Positions 28,398 to 36,327 are shown, counted from the stretch's first letter. The stretch is 38,270 bases of DNA from Alphaproteobacteria bacterium (GCA_009693835.1 SHWM01000011.1:7501-45770), one strand, 5' to 3'. Program-made: numbers and translations. Notes: generated by a model from the sequence alone, not told the origin.

Positions 28398-28688
28398 TCA
28401 CTTCGAATTATTCTGTGTGCGGCTTGACCAACGCCCATAGCGCCACGCGCTGAATAGTCCATAGCGCATCTCAAGGCGTTCGGGAACCACATCCACCCCC
28501 TGTCCGCCCCAGGGGTGGCAGCGGCAGATGCGCGCCAGCGCCAGCCAGCTTCCCGGCCAGGCGCCATGCTGGCGGATGGCGATCGCGGCATATTGTGAAC
28601 AGGTAGGCTGATAGCGGCAGCTACTGCCCAGTAATGGCGACAGGGTCAATTGGTAAGCCCTGATCAGAAACAGCAGGGTTTTACCCAT
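28398..28688 (-). CDS. yidD: Membrane protein insertion efficiency factor YidD
   Basis: This small protein of 96 residues assists YidC-dependent insertion of inner-membrane proteins. The family core is complete: [20 protein letters not shown], then [16 protein letters not shown] and [17 protein letters not shown], with its conserved Cys residues and amphipathic N-terminus. The start [13 protein letters not shown] at 28688 matches the family; an ATG six codons earlier is possible. It overlaps the upstream Fe-S scaffold gene by eight bases, indicating coupled translation. Confidence 0.93.
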   Translation of the reverse strand: MGKTLLFLIRAYQLTLSPLLGSSCRYQPTCSQYAAIAIRQHGAWPGSWLALARICRCHPWGGQGVDVVPERLEMRYGLFSAWRYGRWSSRTQNNSK

Positions 28689-29133
28689 GCAGCGGCTCTG
28701 CGGCACGTTTGGCGGCTATTTCCTCGACGGCTTTCAATACAGCTTCAAAGGGAAGCATGACGGAGCCATGACGGGCTTTGTAATCGGCCACCGGCTGCAA
28801 AACCTCCAGTTCGCTCCATTCGCCTGAGGGCGGCGGCGCATGATCTTTCAGCATGGCGCGCATGGCCCCTGCCACCTCGTGCAACTGCGCCGCCGTCTGG
28901 CCTATGACATGTTTGGCCATGATCGCGGAGGCGGCCTGCCCCAGGGCGCAGGCTTTAACCTCGGCGGCGTAATCGCTGACTTTATCCCCTTGCATTTTGA
29001 CATCGACGGTTATCCGGCTGCCGCATAGAGGGCTGTCCAGAAACACGGTGACGTCCGGGTCGGACAGCCGCCCGGTCCGCTCTATATTACCGGCCAGGGT
29101 CAGAATGGCCTTGTTATACAATTCATTAACCAT
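28681..29133 (-). CDS. Fe-S cluster assembly scaffold, IscU/NifU-like
   Basis: This 150-residue protein resembles IscU/SufU scaffolds on which Fe-S clusters are built. Two of the three cluster cysteines are present: C37 in SPLCGSRITV and C62 in KACALGQAASAIM. At the third site, KARHGSVMLPFEA, the Cys is Ser (S124), with H122 nearby. This divergent form lies beside yidD and folE/hisI genes in alphaproteobacteria. It overlaps sufE by eight bases and yidD by eight bases. Whether it still holds a cluster is unclear. Confidence 0.85.
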   Translation of the reverse strand: MVNELYNKAILTLAGNIERTGRLSDPDVTVFLDSPLCGSRITVDVKMQGDKVSDYAAEVKACALGQAASAIMAKHVIGQTAAQLHEVAGAMRAMLKDHAPPPSGEWSELEVLQPVADYKARHGSVMLPFEAVLKAVEEIAAKRAAEPLHG

Positions 29134-29572
29134 ATTTCGGCTCCAAAACAGCGGCGGCCTTGGCTTTTATGGCCTTTAACATGGCATGCAGGCCATTCGA
29201 ACGTGTGGCGCTAAGATGCGAATCCAGTCCAATTTCGCTGATAAATCCCGGAGGGGTGCTGACAATCTCTGTGGCCGGGCGGTCACTATAGACCCGCAAT
29301 AACAGGGCGATCAGTCCCGAAACAATGGCGGAATCGCTGATGGCGTCAAAATGCATCCGCCTCGCATCCCCGCTGGCGTGCAGCCAGACCTGGCTCTGGC
29401 AGCCCTGGACCCGGTTGACCTCGTTTCGCCATTCCTCCTTGAATTCCGGTAGCTTACGTCCCAAATCGATCAAATATTGATAGCGATCCATCCAGTCGTC
29501 GAAGAACTGAAATTCGCCGATCAGATCGGTTTGCGCGTCAGCGATGGTTTGCACGGCGGCTCCCGTCACCAA
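29126..29572 (-). CDS. sufE: SufE-family sulfur acceptor
   Basis: This 148-residue protein accepts persulfide sulfur from a SufS-type cysteine desulfurase. The acceptor is C58 in NRVQGCQSQVWLHA, the family signature. FFDDWMDRYQYLIDLGRKLPEF near the N-terminus and SNGLHAMLKAIKAKA near the C-terminus are also typical. It is the first gene of the minus-strand run sufE, scaffold, yidD, thrS. No sufS, sufB, sufC or sufD is present in the window, so this is a second, detached SufE locus or the only sufE. Confidence 0.92.
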   Translation of the reverse strand: MVTGAAVQTIADAQTDLIGEFQFFDDWMDRYQYLIDLGRKLPEFKEEWRNEVNRVQGCQSQVWLHASGDARRMHFDAISDSAIVSGLIALLLRVYSDRPATEIVSTPPGFISEIGLDSHLSATRSNGLHAMLKAIKAKAAAVLEPKYG

Positions 29573-29837
29573 GTCTATAAAATAAAATCTTATCGCAATT
29601 AGGATGCGTTAAGGCAAGATTGCACATAATGGCCTAAGCAGTTAAGCTGATTAGATGATGTTAACAATGTAGGTATCAACTGGCGTATTATCGATGCCCG
29701 CAAAGCCTCCGGTGAAGAAATAGAGAGAAAACACAGCGGTTCAAGCCATCGGTTTTTATGAACTGGCCTGATATGGACAAATCCCCGTTATCCAGCTCGC
29801 GCTACGCCGGGGTTACCTAGCAATAGAGAGTGAAAAG

Positions 29838-30485
29838 TTGACAATGGATGCCATCGCGAACGAGGCTGGCCAGCTCAGGTCTATTGAAGACAGAGCCAAA
29901 CAAAAGGACTTGGGACGCCGGCCGACTTTGGCGGAAGCCGAAGCGGCGGTCAGGACGCTGATCCGCTGGGCGGGCGATGACCCGTCGCGGGAAGGGCTTC
30001 TGGACACGCCTGCGCGCGTCGTCCGGTCTTATGCTGAATTTTTTTCAGGTTACGCTGAAGATCCAAATGAAATCCTGTCACGCACCTTTGAAGAGGTCGA
30101 GGGATATGACGACTGGATCATGCTCCGCGACATCCGGCTGGAGTCGCATTGTGAGCACCATATGCTGCCAATCATCGGTGTGGCGCATATCGCCTATATT
30201 CCCAAGGACCGTGTCGTGGGCATCAGCAAACTGGCCCGGGTGGTGGAGGTGTTTTCCAAGCGCCTGCAAACCCAGGAAACCCTGACCTCGCAGATCGCCA
30301 GCGCCATTCATGACGGGCTGCAGGCGATAGGCGTTGCCGTGCTGATAGAGGCCCGCCACGAATGTATGACCACACGGGGGGTTCACAAACCGGATGTGGA
30401 CATGATTACCAGTCGTATGACCGGCGCCTTCAAGAAGGATTCGCGGCTGGAAGAACGTTTTCTGAATATGTTGCGCAAGCGCTAG
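29838..30485 (+). CDS. folE: GTP cyclohydrolase I
   Basis: This protein of about 215 residues converts GTP to dihydroneopterin triphosphate, the first step of folate synthesis. The zinc and active-site motifs are in LESHCEHHMLPIIG and ARHECMTTRGVHKP, and RLQTQETLTSQIA is the GTP-binding helix. Two starts are possible: TTG at 29838 and ATG at 29844. The GAGAG at 29826-29830 is spaced 7 bases from the TTG but 13 from the ATG, favouring the TTG; I give that start. hisI follows 42 bases downstream. Confidence 0.95.
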   Translation: MTMDAIANEAGQLRSIEDRAKQKDLGRRPTLAEAEAAVRTLIRWAGDDPSREGLLDTPARVVRSYAEFFSGYAEDPNEILSRTFEEVEGYDDWIMLRDIRLESHCEHHMLPIIGVAHIAYIPKDRVVGISKLARVVEVFSKRLQTQETLTSQIASAIHDGLQAIGVAVLIEARHECMTTRGVHKPDVDMITSRMTGAFKKDSRLEERFLNMLRKR

Positions 30486-30527
30486 CACCCTAACGTCTCA
30501 TTAAGCATAGCCAGGCGGTATTACTCC

Positions 30528-31007
30528 ATGGACAAGAGCAGTGAAATCCATTTTGCGCCCCGCCGCACGATTGAACAGGTCGAGGAAAGTGCGGAGCTGG
30601 CCCCCAAATTTGATGAACGTGGCCTTATCCCCGTGGTGACGACCGATGCGGATTCGGGCGAAGTGTTGATGCATGGCTATATGAACGCCGAGGCGTTCCG
30701 GCAATCTGTGGCGATCGGCGAGGCGGTCTATTGGAGCCGCAGCCGTCAGGCCCTGTGGCACAAGGGCGCCACCAGCGGTCTGGTGCAGAAGATTGTTGAA
30801 ATCCGCATTGATGATGACCAGGACGCGGTATGGCTGCGGGTCAATGTGCAGGGCGGCGCCAGTTGCCATGTGGGGTACCGGTCCTGTTTTTACCGGTCGA
30901 TTCCCGTTGGCGCCAGCGGGGAGGTCGAACTGCATTTTGAAGAAACCGAAAAAGTTTTTGACCCGAAGGCCGTATATGGGGATGCGCCCAATCCAACCAA
31001 GTTGTGA
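30528..31007 (+). CDS. hisI: Phosphoribosyl-AMP cyclohydrolase
   Basis: This 159-residue protein opens the purine ring of phosphoribosyl-AMP in histidine synthesis. Recognised motifs are [38 protein letters not shown] and the metal-binding Cys region [15 protein letters not shown]. No HisE pyrophosphohydrolase domain follows, as is normal for alphaproteobacterial single-domain HisI. It lies between folE and the patatin gene, an arrangement shared by many alphaproteobacteria. Confidence 0.95.
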   Translation: MDKSSEIHFAPRRTIEQVEESAELAPKFDERGLIPVVTTDADSGEVLMHGYMNAEAFRQSVAIGEAVYWSRSRQALWHKGATSGLVQKIVEIRIDDDQDAVWLRVNVQGGASCHVGYRSCFYRSIPVGASGEVELHFEETEKVFDPKAVYGDAPNPTKL

Positions 31008-31978
31008 TGATGACCGGCAGGAATGAAGATCTTATTCCCCGTCCCACCTGGTCGCGCCGGCCCGCCACAATAGGGCTGGCGCTGGGCAGTGGCGTCGCCA
31101 GAGGCTGGGCGCATATTGGGGTTTTACGCGCGCTGGAGCGCGAGGGCATTCAGCCCGACATCATTTGCGGCACGTCGATTGGCGCCGTAGTTGGCGGCGG
31201 TTATGTTGCGGGCAAGCTGGATCATGTCGAAAGCTGGGCCCGCGCCATGACGCAACGCAAACTGTTCCGGTTCCTTGACATCGGTCTGGGTACAGGCGGG
31301 CTGTTGCAAGGCAACAAGCTGGCGTCCGAACTGCAGGGGGAACTTGGCGATCTGGAAATCCAGCATCTGGGGCGCCGCTTTGTGGCGGTCGCCACAGAAC
31401 TTGCCACCGGGCATGAAATCTGGTTGCGGCAGGGTAATATGGTTGAGTCGATGCGCGCCTCCTATGCATTGCCGGGGATATTTGCCCCGGTCAAGGTGGA
31501 CGGCCGCTGGCTGATTGATGGGGCGCTGGTCAATCCGGTTCCGGTCTCCACCTGCCGGGCTTTTGGCGCGCGGCTGGTGATTGCGGTTAATCTGAATGCG
31601 GATATTTTCGGCATGGGCACGGTGCGCAAGGGCGACAGGCTGGAAAGCGACGAAGAGATGGAGACCGAAAACGCCGAGGCCCATTCGCTGCTGGCGGGCG
31701 CAGCCATGTCGAGCAGACTAGCGCTTCGGCAATTGCTGGGAACGACCAAGGGCACGCCGGGTTTGACCACCGTCATGTTCGGGGCATTCAATATTGTACA
31801 GGACCGTCTGGCGCGATCGCGGCTGGCGGGCGATCCGCCCGACGTGCTGGTCACGCCGCAGGTGGCGCATATCGGGCTGCTGGATTTTCATCGCGCGGAT
31901 GAATCGATCAAGCTGGGCGAACTGGCCATGAATGCGGCCATGCCCATGATTCAGGAAGCGCTAAAAGTTCTGAACTGA
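31007..31978 (+). CDS. Patatin-like phospholipase, RssA-type
   Basis: This protein of about 323 residues has the patatin serine-aspartate dyad: Ser in GTSIGAVVGG near residue 54 and Asp in DGALVNPVPV near 170. The oxyanion loop LGSGVARGWAHIGVL precedes them. It is likely a cytoplasmic lipid acyl hydrolase similar to E. coli RssA. Start codons at 31004 (GTG), 31007 and 31010 (ATG) are all possible; the ATG at 31007 shares one base with the hisI stop, so translation is probably coupled. No Shine-Dalgarno sequence of its own is evident. Confidence 0.88.
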   Translation: MMTGRNEDLIPRPTWSRRPATIGLALGSGVARGWAHIGVLRALEREGIQPDIICGTSIGAVVGGGYVAGKLDHVESWARAMTQRKLFRFLDIGLGTGGLLQGNKLASELQGELGDLEIQHLGRRFVAVATELATGHEIWLRQGNMVESMRASYALPGIFAPVKVDGRWLIDGALVNPVPVSTCRAFGARLVIAVNLNADIFGMGTVRKGDRLESDEEMETENAEAHSLLAGAAMSSRLALRQLLGTTKGTPGLTTVMFGAFNIVQDRLARSRLAGDPPDVLVTPQVAHIGLLDFHRADESIKLGELAMNAAMPMIQEALKVLN

Positions 31979-32126
31979 ATAATTTTACCGGCGACCGCGG
32001 CAGCTAGATTAATTGCAATCCGGTACGGTCAGAAAATGAACAGCCCGTGCTGCGCCATCACACCGTCACCGGGTCAAAATGTCACAGGGTTAAGTGGCGT
32101 TGATCATGTTCGCGAAACGGCGCGTG

Positions 32127-32453
32127 TTAATGGGCGCGGCTTTTCAGCAGTTCATAATTATTGTCATGCAACTGCCCGAACATTGCGGACACCTTGGGGT
32201 GTTCCACCGGCTCCCCAGATTCATCAGGCAGCAGGTTCTGTTCGGAAACATAGGCCTCGTAGTAGGATTCCTCGTTCTCCGCCAGCAGATGGTAAAATGG
32301 CTGGTCCTTGCGCGGCCTGATTTCCGCAGGAATCGACTGATACCACTGCTCGGTATTATTAAACACCGGATCCACGTCAAAAATAACGCCCCGGAACGGG
32401 AATATCCGGTGCCGGACAACCTGGCCTATGCGAAATTTCCCCAATCGCGTCAT
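32127..32453 (-). CDS. hspQ: Heat shock protein HspQ
   Basis: This 108-residue protein matches HspQ, a YccV-type domain protein that in enterobacteria binds hemimethylated DNA and acts as a specificity factor for Lon protease. Diagnostic stretches are FRIGQVVRHRIFPFRGVIFDVDP, then QPFYHLLAENEESYYEAYVSEQNLLPD. GAGGAT precedes the ATG. It is transcribed alone, convergent with the patatin gene. Confidence 0.9.
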   Translation of the reverse strand: MTRLGKFRIGQVVRHRIFPFRGVIFDVDPVFNNTEQWYQSIPAEIRPRKDQPFYHLLAENEESYYEAYVSEQNLLPDESGEPVEHPKVSAMFGQLHDNNYELLKSRAH

Positions 32454-32556
32454 TTTAATATCCTCTTTTCCGTGGGTCCCAGTATAGCAAATACAATCAA
32501 ATCACGCTATCGGGCTTTCATCCAGGCTTCACAATTAAAGGATATACGTAAATAGA

Positions 32557-32594
32557 ATGAAGGCCGCGCCCCGAAACCGGGGATCGGCCTTCAT
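32557..32594 (-). terminator. Terminator hairpin after the NPC-repeat gene
   Basis: ATGAAGGCCG at 32557-32566 pairs perfectly with CGGCCTTCAT at 32585-32594, and an inner CCCC/GGGG pair lengthens the stem. It begins about 12 bases beyond the stop of the minus-strand gene at 32606. Only a loose T-rich tract follows. Confidence 0.65.
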
Positions 32595-32605
32595 AAACGG
32601 AAATG

Positions 32606-32794
32606 CTACTCTTTCTTGTCGGCTTCGCAGGGGTTTTCCGCGCCGCAGGGGTTTTCAGCAGCGCAAGGATTGGCTGCGTCTTCCGCCGCGGCCTTTTCGT
32701 GCTCGGCTGCATAGGCCGCCGGGATAGCTGCTGCGGACACTGCCAGGGCCATGCCAATGGCGGTAGCGGTGCGAGTAAAGCTGCTTTTCTTCAT
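32606..32794 (-). CDS. Small secreted protein with Asn-Pro-Cys repeats
   Basis: This 62-residue protein starts with a clear Sec signal peptide: basic MKKSSFTR, a hydrophobic core near 11-24, and cleavage likely after AYAA. The mature part is about 30 residues, rich in Ala and Glu, and ends in three evenly spaced NPC units (ANPCAAENPCGAENPCEAD), five residues apart. Three regularly spaced cysteines in the periplasm suggest metal binding or thiol chemistry. AGGAACG precedes the ATG and a strong hairpin follows the stop. The upstream neighbour on the same strand encodes another secreted Cys-containing protein. No function is recognised. Confidence 0.75.
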   Translation of the reverse strand: MKKSSFTRTATAIGMALAVSAAAIPAAYAAEHEKAAAEDAANPCAAENPCGAENPCEADKKE

Positions 32795-32910
32795 GGTTTT
32801 ACGTTCCTTCGTTTATATGGCCGCTTGCCGGCCCCACTCTCCAACAGACCGGATGCGCGATCGCCCATTCCTCCCCGGTGGAAACTCTGTTTGTCCAAAA
32901 ATCCTACTCA

Positions 32911-33438
32911 TTATTCCTTTACAATCAATGGATAATCAGGGGTTGGATTAAGTGGACACGAATAAGAATAATTTCCTGGCGTCAATTCGACTGTATAATT
33001 CCGGGTTACTCCCTTGGTAAGGCCGCCGCCCGAAACATTCGGTTGCAGCAGCCTAGCCAGACCAACGCCACGCAACCAGAAGCCAAGTTCATAGGGTACG
33101 TTTTTGTTGGTAACACGGAAAATATATTTACCCGGCTTTACAGTCAACGGGGCGCCTTTCGCTAAACGGTCTTTTCCGGTTTTTTCATTTATCTCTTCAC
33201 AGTCAGTTTTTTTCTGGGTCTTGAAGGCGTGATCCGTCCCGCCCTCCGGTTCTAGGAACTGGCAGCCGGTCTGGGTAAGCGTGATGACACTGCCATCGGT
33301 TGTCTGGGCGGCCGTTGGGGGCTGGGCTGTCTGTGCCGGGGCGGCCCCCAAAATCAGGCCGGCGGCCGCTACACCCAAACCTGAAACCAGCATCCGGGCA
33401 GTGCCGCGCCGGGGCGTATGTTTCAGGCTGGCCTTCAT
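32911..33438 (-). CDS. Secreted protein, cupredoxin-like beta-sandwich (tentative)
   Basis: This protein of about 175 residues has a signal peptide: basic MKASLKHTPRRGTAR, hydrophobic MLVSGLGVAAAGLILG, and likely cleavage near APAQTA. The C-terminal half, from KPGKYIFRVTNKNVPYELGFWLRG to LTPGNYSYSCPLNPTPDYPLIV, has the layout of cupredoxins, which end in a strand-Cys-strand. The His and Met copper ligands of type I sites are not visible, so it may not bind copper in the usual way. Start at 33438 is chosen because the signal peptide begins there; an ATG 17 codons earlier adds a non-signal extension. The fold assignment is by eye. Confidence 0.6.
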   Translation of the reverse strand: MKASLKHTPRRGTARMLVSGLGVAAAGLILGAAPAQTAQPPTAAQTTDGSVITLTQTGCQFLEPEGGTDHAFKTQKKTDCEEINEKTGKDRLAKGAPLTVKPGKYIFRVTNKNVPYELGFWLRGVGLARLLQPNVSGGGLTKGVTRNYTVELTPGNYSYSCPLNPTPDYPLIVKE

Positions 33439-33686
33439 ATTTTGCGAATCTCCACGCTGCATTACGCTGAAGGTAACATCGGCGTTCAATACGTCAACTA
33501 AAAGGCGAATTCAGGGTCATTGCATGATTGTTTATGGCAGGAATGGGACTTCCGGTGATTGCTTTTGGGCGGCGGCGTACAATATAATCCGGTACGGGGG
33601 ATGGATTAAAACATTGATCTGTCAGGGTGCCGGGCCGGCCTGATGGCGGGGGCCAGATAAATCGGACTTGAGAATGGGAGACAAAT

Positions 33687-34175
33687 ATGGCTGAACAGGC
33701 AAAACGCGCGGAAGCCACCTTCGGCGCAGGGTGTTTCTGGGGAGTTGAGGCGACCTTCCGGCAAGCGCCGGGGGTTATTGCGACTGCGGTCGGTTATCTC
33801 GGCGGGGTCATGGATAATCCTACCTATGAGGATGTGTGCAGCGGACGCACCAACCATGCCGAGGTGGTAAAGGTCGTCTATGATCCCCGCCGCGTCAGCT
33901 ATACGCAGTTATTGGAAGTATTCTGGGCCAATCATGATCCGACGACCCTGAACCGGCAGGGACCTGATGTGGGGACGCAATACCGATCCGGGGTCTATTA
34001 TCATAACGAGACCCAGGCCGAACAAGCCCGTGAGGTGCTGAAAAAGCTGGAAGAGTCGGGACGGTTCCGCCGTCCTATCGTCACCGAAATCATGCCTACC
34101 GGGGCGTTCTGGATGGCCGAGGATTATCACCAGCAATATCTTGAAAAGCGTGGCGCGACGTCCTGTCACATATAG
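33687..34175 (+). CDS. msrA: Peptide-methionine (S)-S-oxide reductase MsrA
   Basis: This 162-residue enzyme reduces methionine S-sulfoxide in proteins. The catalytic Cys is C16 in GAGCFWGVEATFR, and YEDVCSGRTNHAEVVKVVYDP and PVGTQYRS-like DVGTQYRSGVYYH are typical. A Cys near the end (GATSCHI) can resolve the disulfide. The NUDIX gene follows 20 bases downstream on the same strand, so the pair may form an oxidative-damage operon. Confidence 0.96.
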   Translation: MAEQAKRAEATFGAGCFWGVEATFRQAPGVIATAVGYLGGVMDNPTYEDVCSGRTNHAEVVKVVYDPRRVSYTQLLEVFWANHDPTTLNRQGPDVGTQYRSGVYYHNETQAEQAREVLKKLEESGRFRRPIVTEIMPTGAFWMAEDYHQQYLEKRGATSCHI

Positions 34176-34195
34176 ATGATGATCCTGGCCGGCGG

Positions 34196-34657
34196 ATGAT
34201 GTCGCGTGAATATCCTGACCGGCCGTGGGTGGGCGTTGGGGTTGTCGTCTGGTCGGGGGACGCGGTGCTGCTGGTGCGCCGCGCGCATGCGCCCCGCCAG
34301 GGGCACTGGTCCATTCCCGGCGGCATGCAGGAACTGGGTGAGACGGCACAGCAGGCCGGCGTTCGCGAAGTGAGGGAAGAGACCGGGATCGAGATCAGGA
34401 TTGACGGGCTCATCGACGTAATTGACCTGATTCTGCCAGATGAGACGGGCAGGGTGCGGACCCATTACACGCTGATTGACTATTATGGTGCCTGCCTTCG
34501 GGACAGCACGCCGCTCAGTCCCGGCGATGATGCGGACGCCGCCGAATGGGTCAAATTGGATGCGCTGGAGAAATATGAACTCTGGCCCCAGACCCTGCAG
34601 GTGATCTACGCCAGCCATGGGATGCGCGAAAGCCGGTCCGGTCCCTGCAATAAGTGA
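34196..34657 (+). CDS. NUDIX hydrolase
   Basis: This 153-residue protein cleaves a nucleoside diphosphate linked to another moiety. The NUDIX box is intact: G-x5-E-x7-REVREETGIEI within GGMQELGETAQQAGVREVRE. WSIPGGMQELGE and an ADP-ribose-type spacing of later acids suggest an ADP-sugar or NADH-type pyrophosphatase, but specificity cannot be read. Two ATG codons (34196, 34199) are possible. Its end slightly overlaps the spurious upstream extension of the next SDR frame, not the real gene. Confidence 0.9.
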   Translation: MMSREYPDRPWVGVGVVVWSGDAVLLVRRAHAPRQGHWSIPGGMQELGETAQQAGVREVREETGIEIRIDGLIDVIDLILPDETGRVRTHYTLIDYYGACLRDSTPLSPGDDADAAEWVKLDALEKYELWPQTLQVIYASHGMRESRSGPCNK

Positions 34658-34688
34658 TTTTTCTGAACAAACAGCGGAGGGGCGGATC

Positions 34689-35459
34689 GTGGCGTATAAA
34701 GGGTTTGATCTAAGCGGCAAGGTGGCTCTGGTGACCGGCGGCAATGGCGGCATCGGGCTGGCGATGGCCCAGGCGATGGCCGAGGCGGGCGCCAATATTG
34801 TAATCTGGGGCACCAACCCCGAAAAGAATGTGGCGGCGCTGGCGTCCCTGTCCGGCACGGGCGTGAAGGTGCTGACATCGCGTGTGGATGTCAGCCAGGA
34901 GGCCCAGGTGAAGGACGCCTTTGGCGAGGCGGTGAAGCAAATGGGCCGCGTGGATACCGTGATTGCAAATGCCGGCGTTGGCTATGGCGCGCCCGCTTTT
35001 GTGGATCTGGATATCGAAACTTTCCGCAAGATTCTGGCGGTAAATCTGGAAGGCGCTTTTTTTACGCTGCGCGAGGCCGCCCGGCACATGACCAAACGCG
35101 AAGGCGGCGGGTCGCTGGTGGGCATTGCCAGCCTTGCGGCCATTGAAGGAGCGGCGCGCAATCAGGCGTATGGGTCCAGCAAGGGCGCGCTCATTTCCAT
35201 GATCAAGGGCACCGCGGTGGAACTGGCGCGTCACGGGGTGCGCGCCAACACGATTTTACCAGGCTGGGTAGCCACCGAACTGACCGAGGCCTCGCAAGCC
35301 TCGCAAAAATTCAATGACAATGTCATCAGCCGCGTGCCCATCCGCCGCTGGGGACAACCTGAAGATTATGCGGGTATCGCGGTCTATCTGGCCAGCGATG
35401 CCTCGCGCTTTCATACCGGCGACCAGATTGTCATCGATGGCGGATACGCCATATTCTGA
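34689..35459 (+). CDS. Short-chain dehydrogenase/reductase
   Basis: This 256-residue SDR has the NAD(P)-binding TGGNGGIGLAMAQAM, the NAG motif in VIANAGVGYG, and the active-site Y-x3-K in QAYGSSKGALISM. It ends in VIDGGYAIF, standard for classical SDRs. The start is GTG at 34689 because GGAGGGG lies just upstream and the SDR homology begins with YKGFDLSGKVALVTGG; the ATG at 34617 lies inside the NUDIX gene and adds unrelated residues. Substrate unknown; several alcohol dehydrogenases of fatty or aromatic compounds look alike. Confidence 0.9.
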   Translation: MAYKGFDLSGKVALVTGGNGGIGLAMAQAMAEAGANIVIWGTNPEKNVAALASLSGTGVKVLTSRVDVSQEAQVKDAFGEAVKQMGRVDTVIANAGVGYGAPAFVDLDIETFRKILAVNLEGAFFTLREAARHMTKREGGGSLVGIASLAAIEGAARNQAYGSSKGALISMIKGTAVELARHGVRANTILPGWVATELTEASQASQKFNDNVISRVPIRRWGQPEDYAGIAVYLASDASRFHTGDQIVIDGGYAIF

Positions 35460-35480
35460 TTTGTGACCAGGGTCACATTT
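35459..35480. promoter_or_regulatory. CRP-like operator
   Basis: TGTGACCAGGGTCACA at 35462-35477 is TGTGA-N6-TCACA, the exact half-site pattern of CRP-family regulators, and the outer TTT on the right also fits. It overlaps the SDR stop codon and lies upstream of a -35-like TTGACG at 35507. It is well placed to activate or repress the riboswitch-controlled gene downstream. Confidence 0.6.
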
Positions 35481-35585
35481 GCTGCGAAAACCGTGAATTA
35501 CCTGGATTGACGGCAGAAATAAGGGATTTGTTAAGACTTGGCCCGCATACTGGACACACGTCGAAAGGGCGGCCATTTGCCTACC

Positions 35586-35695
35586 CCTTCCTCGAAACGG
35601 CAAACCGTTGGAAACGGCGGGACGCAAAGCCACCGGCCTTCATTTTGCCCCCCTTTGCAGGGGGCAGGAAATGGCAGCGGGGCCACCGAAAGGAG
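35586..35695 (+). ncRNA. Cyclic-di-GMP-I (GEMM) riboswitch
   Basis: This matches the class I c-di-GMP aptamer block by block: GGCAAACC (35599-35606), a CCGUUG-GAAA-CGGCGG hairpin with its GNRA tetraloop, GGGACGCAAAGCC with the tetraloop receptor, CACCGGCC, a variable P3 hairpin (GCCCCC/GGGGGC) and GGCAGCGGGGCCACCG. P1 is formed by CCUU and UCG (35586-35594) with CGAAAGG (35687-35693). The Shine-Dalgarno AGGAG (35691-35695) overlaps the 3' strand of P1. Ligand binding, which stabilises P1, should therefore hide the ribosome site and turn translation off. Boundaries are judged by eye. Confidence 0.92.
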
Positions 35696-35702
35696 TTATG
35701 TC

Positions 35703-35924
35703 ATGATGTATTCACCTGCGTCCGGCGTGATGGTGCTGGAGCCATCCTATCAATCGCTGATGGAAATCTTCAATAGCGGGCCATTCCTTCCAGGCCCTGG
35801 CCATGGGCGTAGCCCGGCGGCGGGCCTTAGTTACCGCGAGGCCCCGGACGGGTCGGTGACAATGGGCACCGATCCGCTTTCCGGTCAGGTGGTGCTGATT
35901 GTGCAGAATGGCGATGCCTGCTGA
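35703..35924 (+). CDS. Unknown 73-residue protein controlled by the c-di-GMP riboswitch
   Basis: The frame encodes MMYSPASGVMVLEPSYQSLM, then a Pro/Gly-rich middle (GPFLPGPGHGRSPAAG) and a C-terminal part with SGQVVLIVQNGDAC. There is no signal peptide or membrane segment, and I recognise no family. The start at 35703 lies 7 bases after AGGAG; the ATG at 35706 is also possible, while the ATG at 35698 opens a two-codon frame only. The longer frame starting at 35538 would run through the riboswitch and is rejected. The only functional hint is control by c-di-GMP and perhaps a CRP-type regulator, which suggests motility, biofilm or surface behaviour. Confidence 0.65.
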   Translation: MMYSPASGVMVLEPSYQSLMEIFNSGPFLPGPGHGRSPAAGLSYREAPDGSVTMGTDPLSGQVVLIVQNGDAC

Positions 35925-36237
35925 GAAATCGCCCTTCCTCCCAGGATTTCCCGGTTCGCGTTGTCCGAACGCGAGACCAGCCTGGCGGCCGCAAAGCAGG
36001 TCGCCGAGGTGGCGTTCGAGGCTTTTTGGGCCAGCAGCGATAAGCCTGGCTGAAAGCCGCATGGCTTGCCGCTTGGCAAGCAGCGCTTAGTCGGATAGTT
36101 TGCGCACGCCAAAAGCAGCGGCCGGTCATGCGGGATTCTGGAGCCATTTCTTTTATGATTGCACCAACGGGCTCAATCATTAAGGGTAATATTGCTCTAC
36201 GGTTCCATATGGCCGGGCCGTTTGCGTTTGTCAGATC
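35925..36237 (+). other. Intergenic stretch between the riboswitch gene and tRNA-Ser
   Basis: No convincing gene is seen in these 313 bases. A perfect hairpin GCTTGCC-GCTT-GGCAAGC lies at 36064-36081 and may end the upstream transcript, although no U-tract follows. The frame of the 73-residue protein stays open for 42 codons after its stop, up to TGA at 36051. Confidence 0.5.

Positions 36238-36327
<90 letters not shown>

Noticed and set aside
28391..28591. 67-codon N-terminal extension of ThrS
   Set aside because: It overlaps yidD in another frame; the ThrS TGS domain begins at 28390.
35538..35702. Longer N-terminus for the riboswitch-controlled protein
   Set aside because: This part reads through the structured c-di-GMP aptamer, and a well-spaced ribosome site serves the ATG at 35703.
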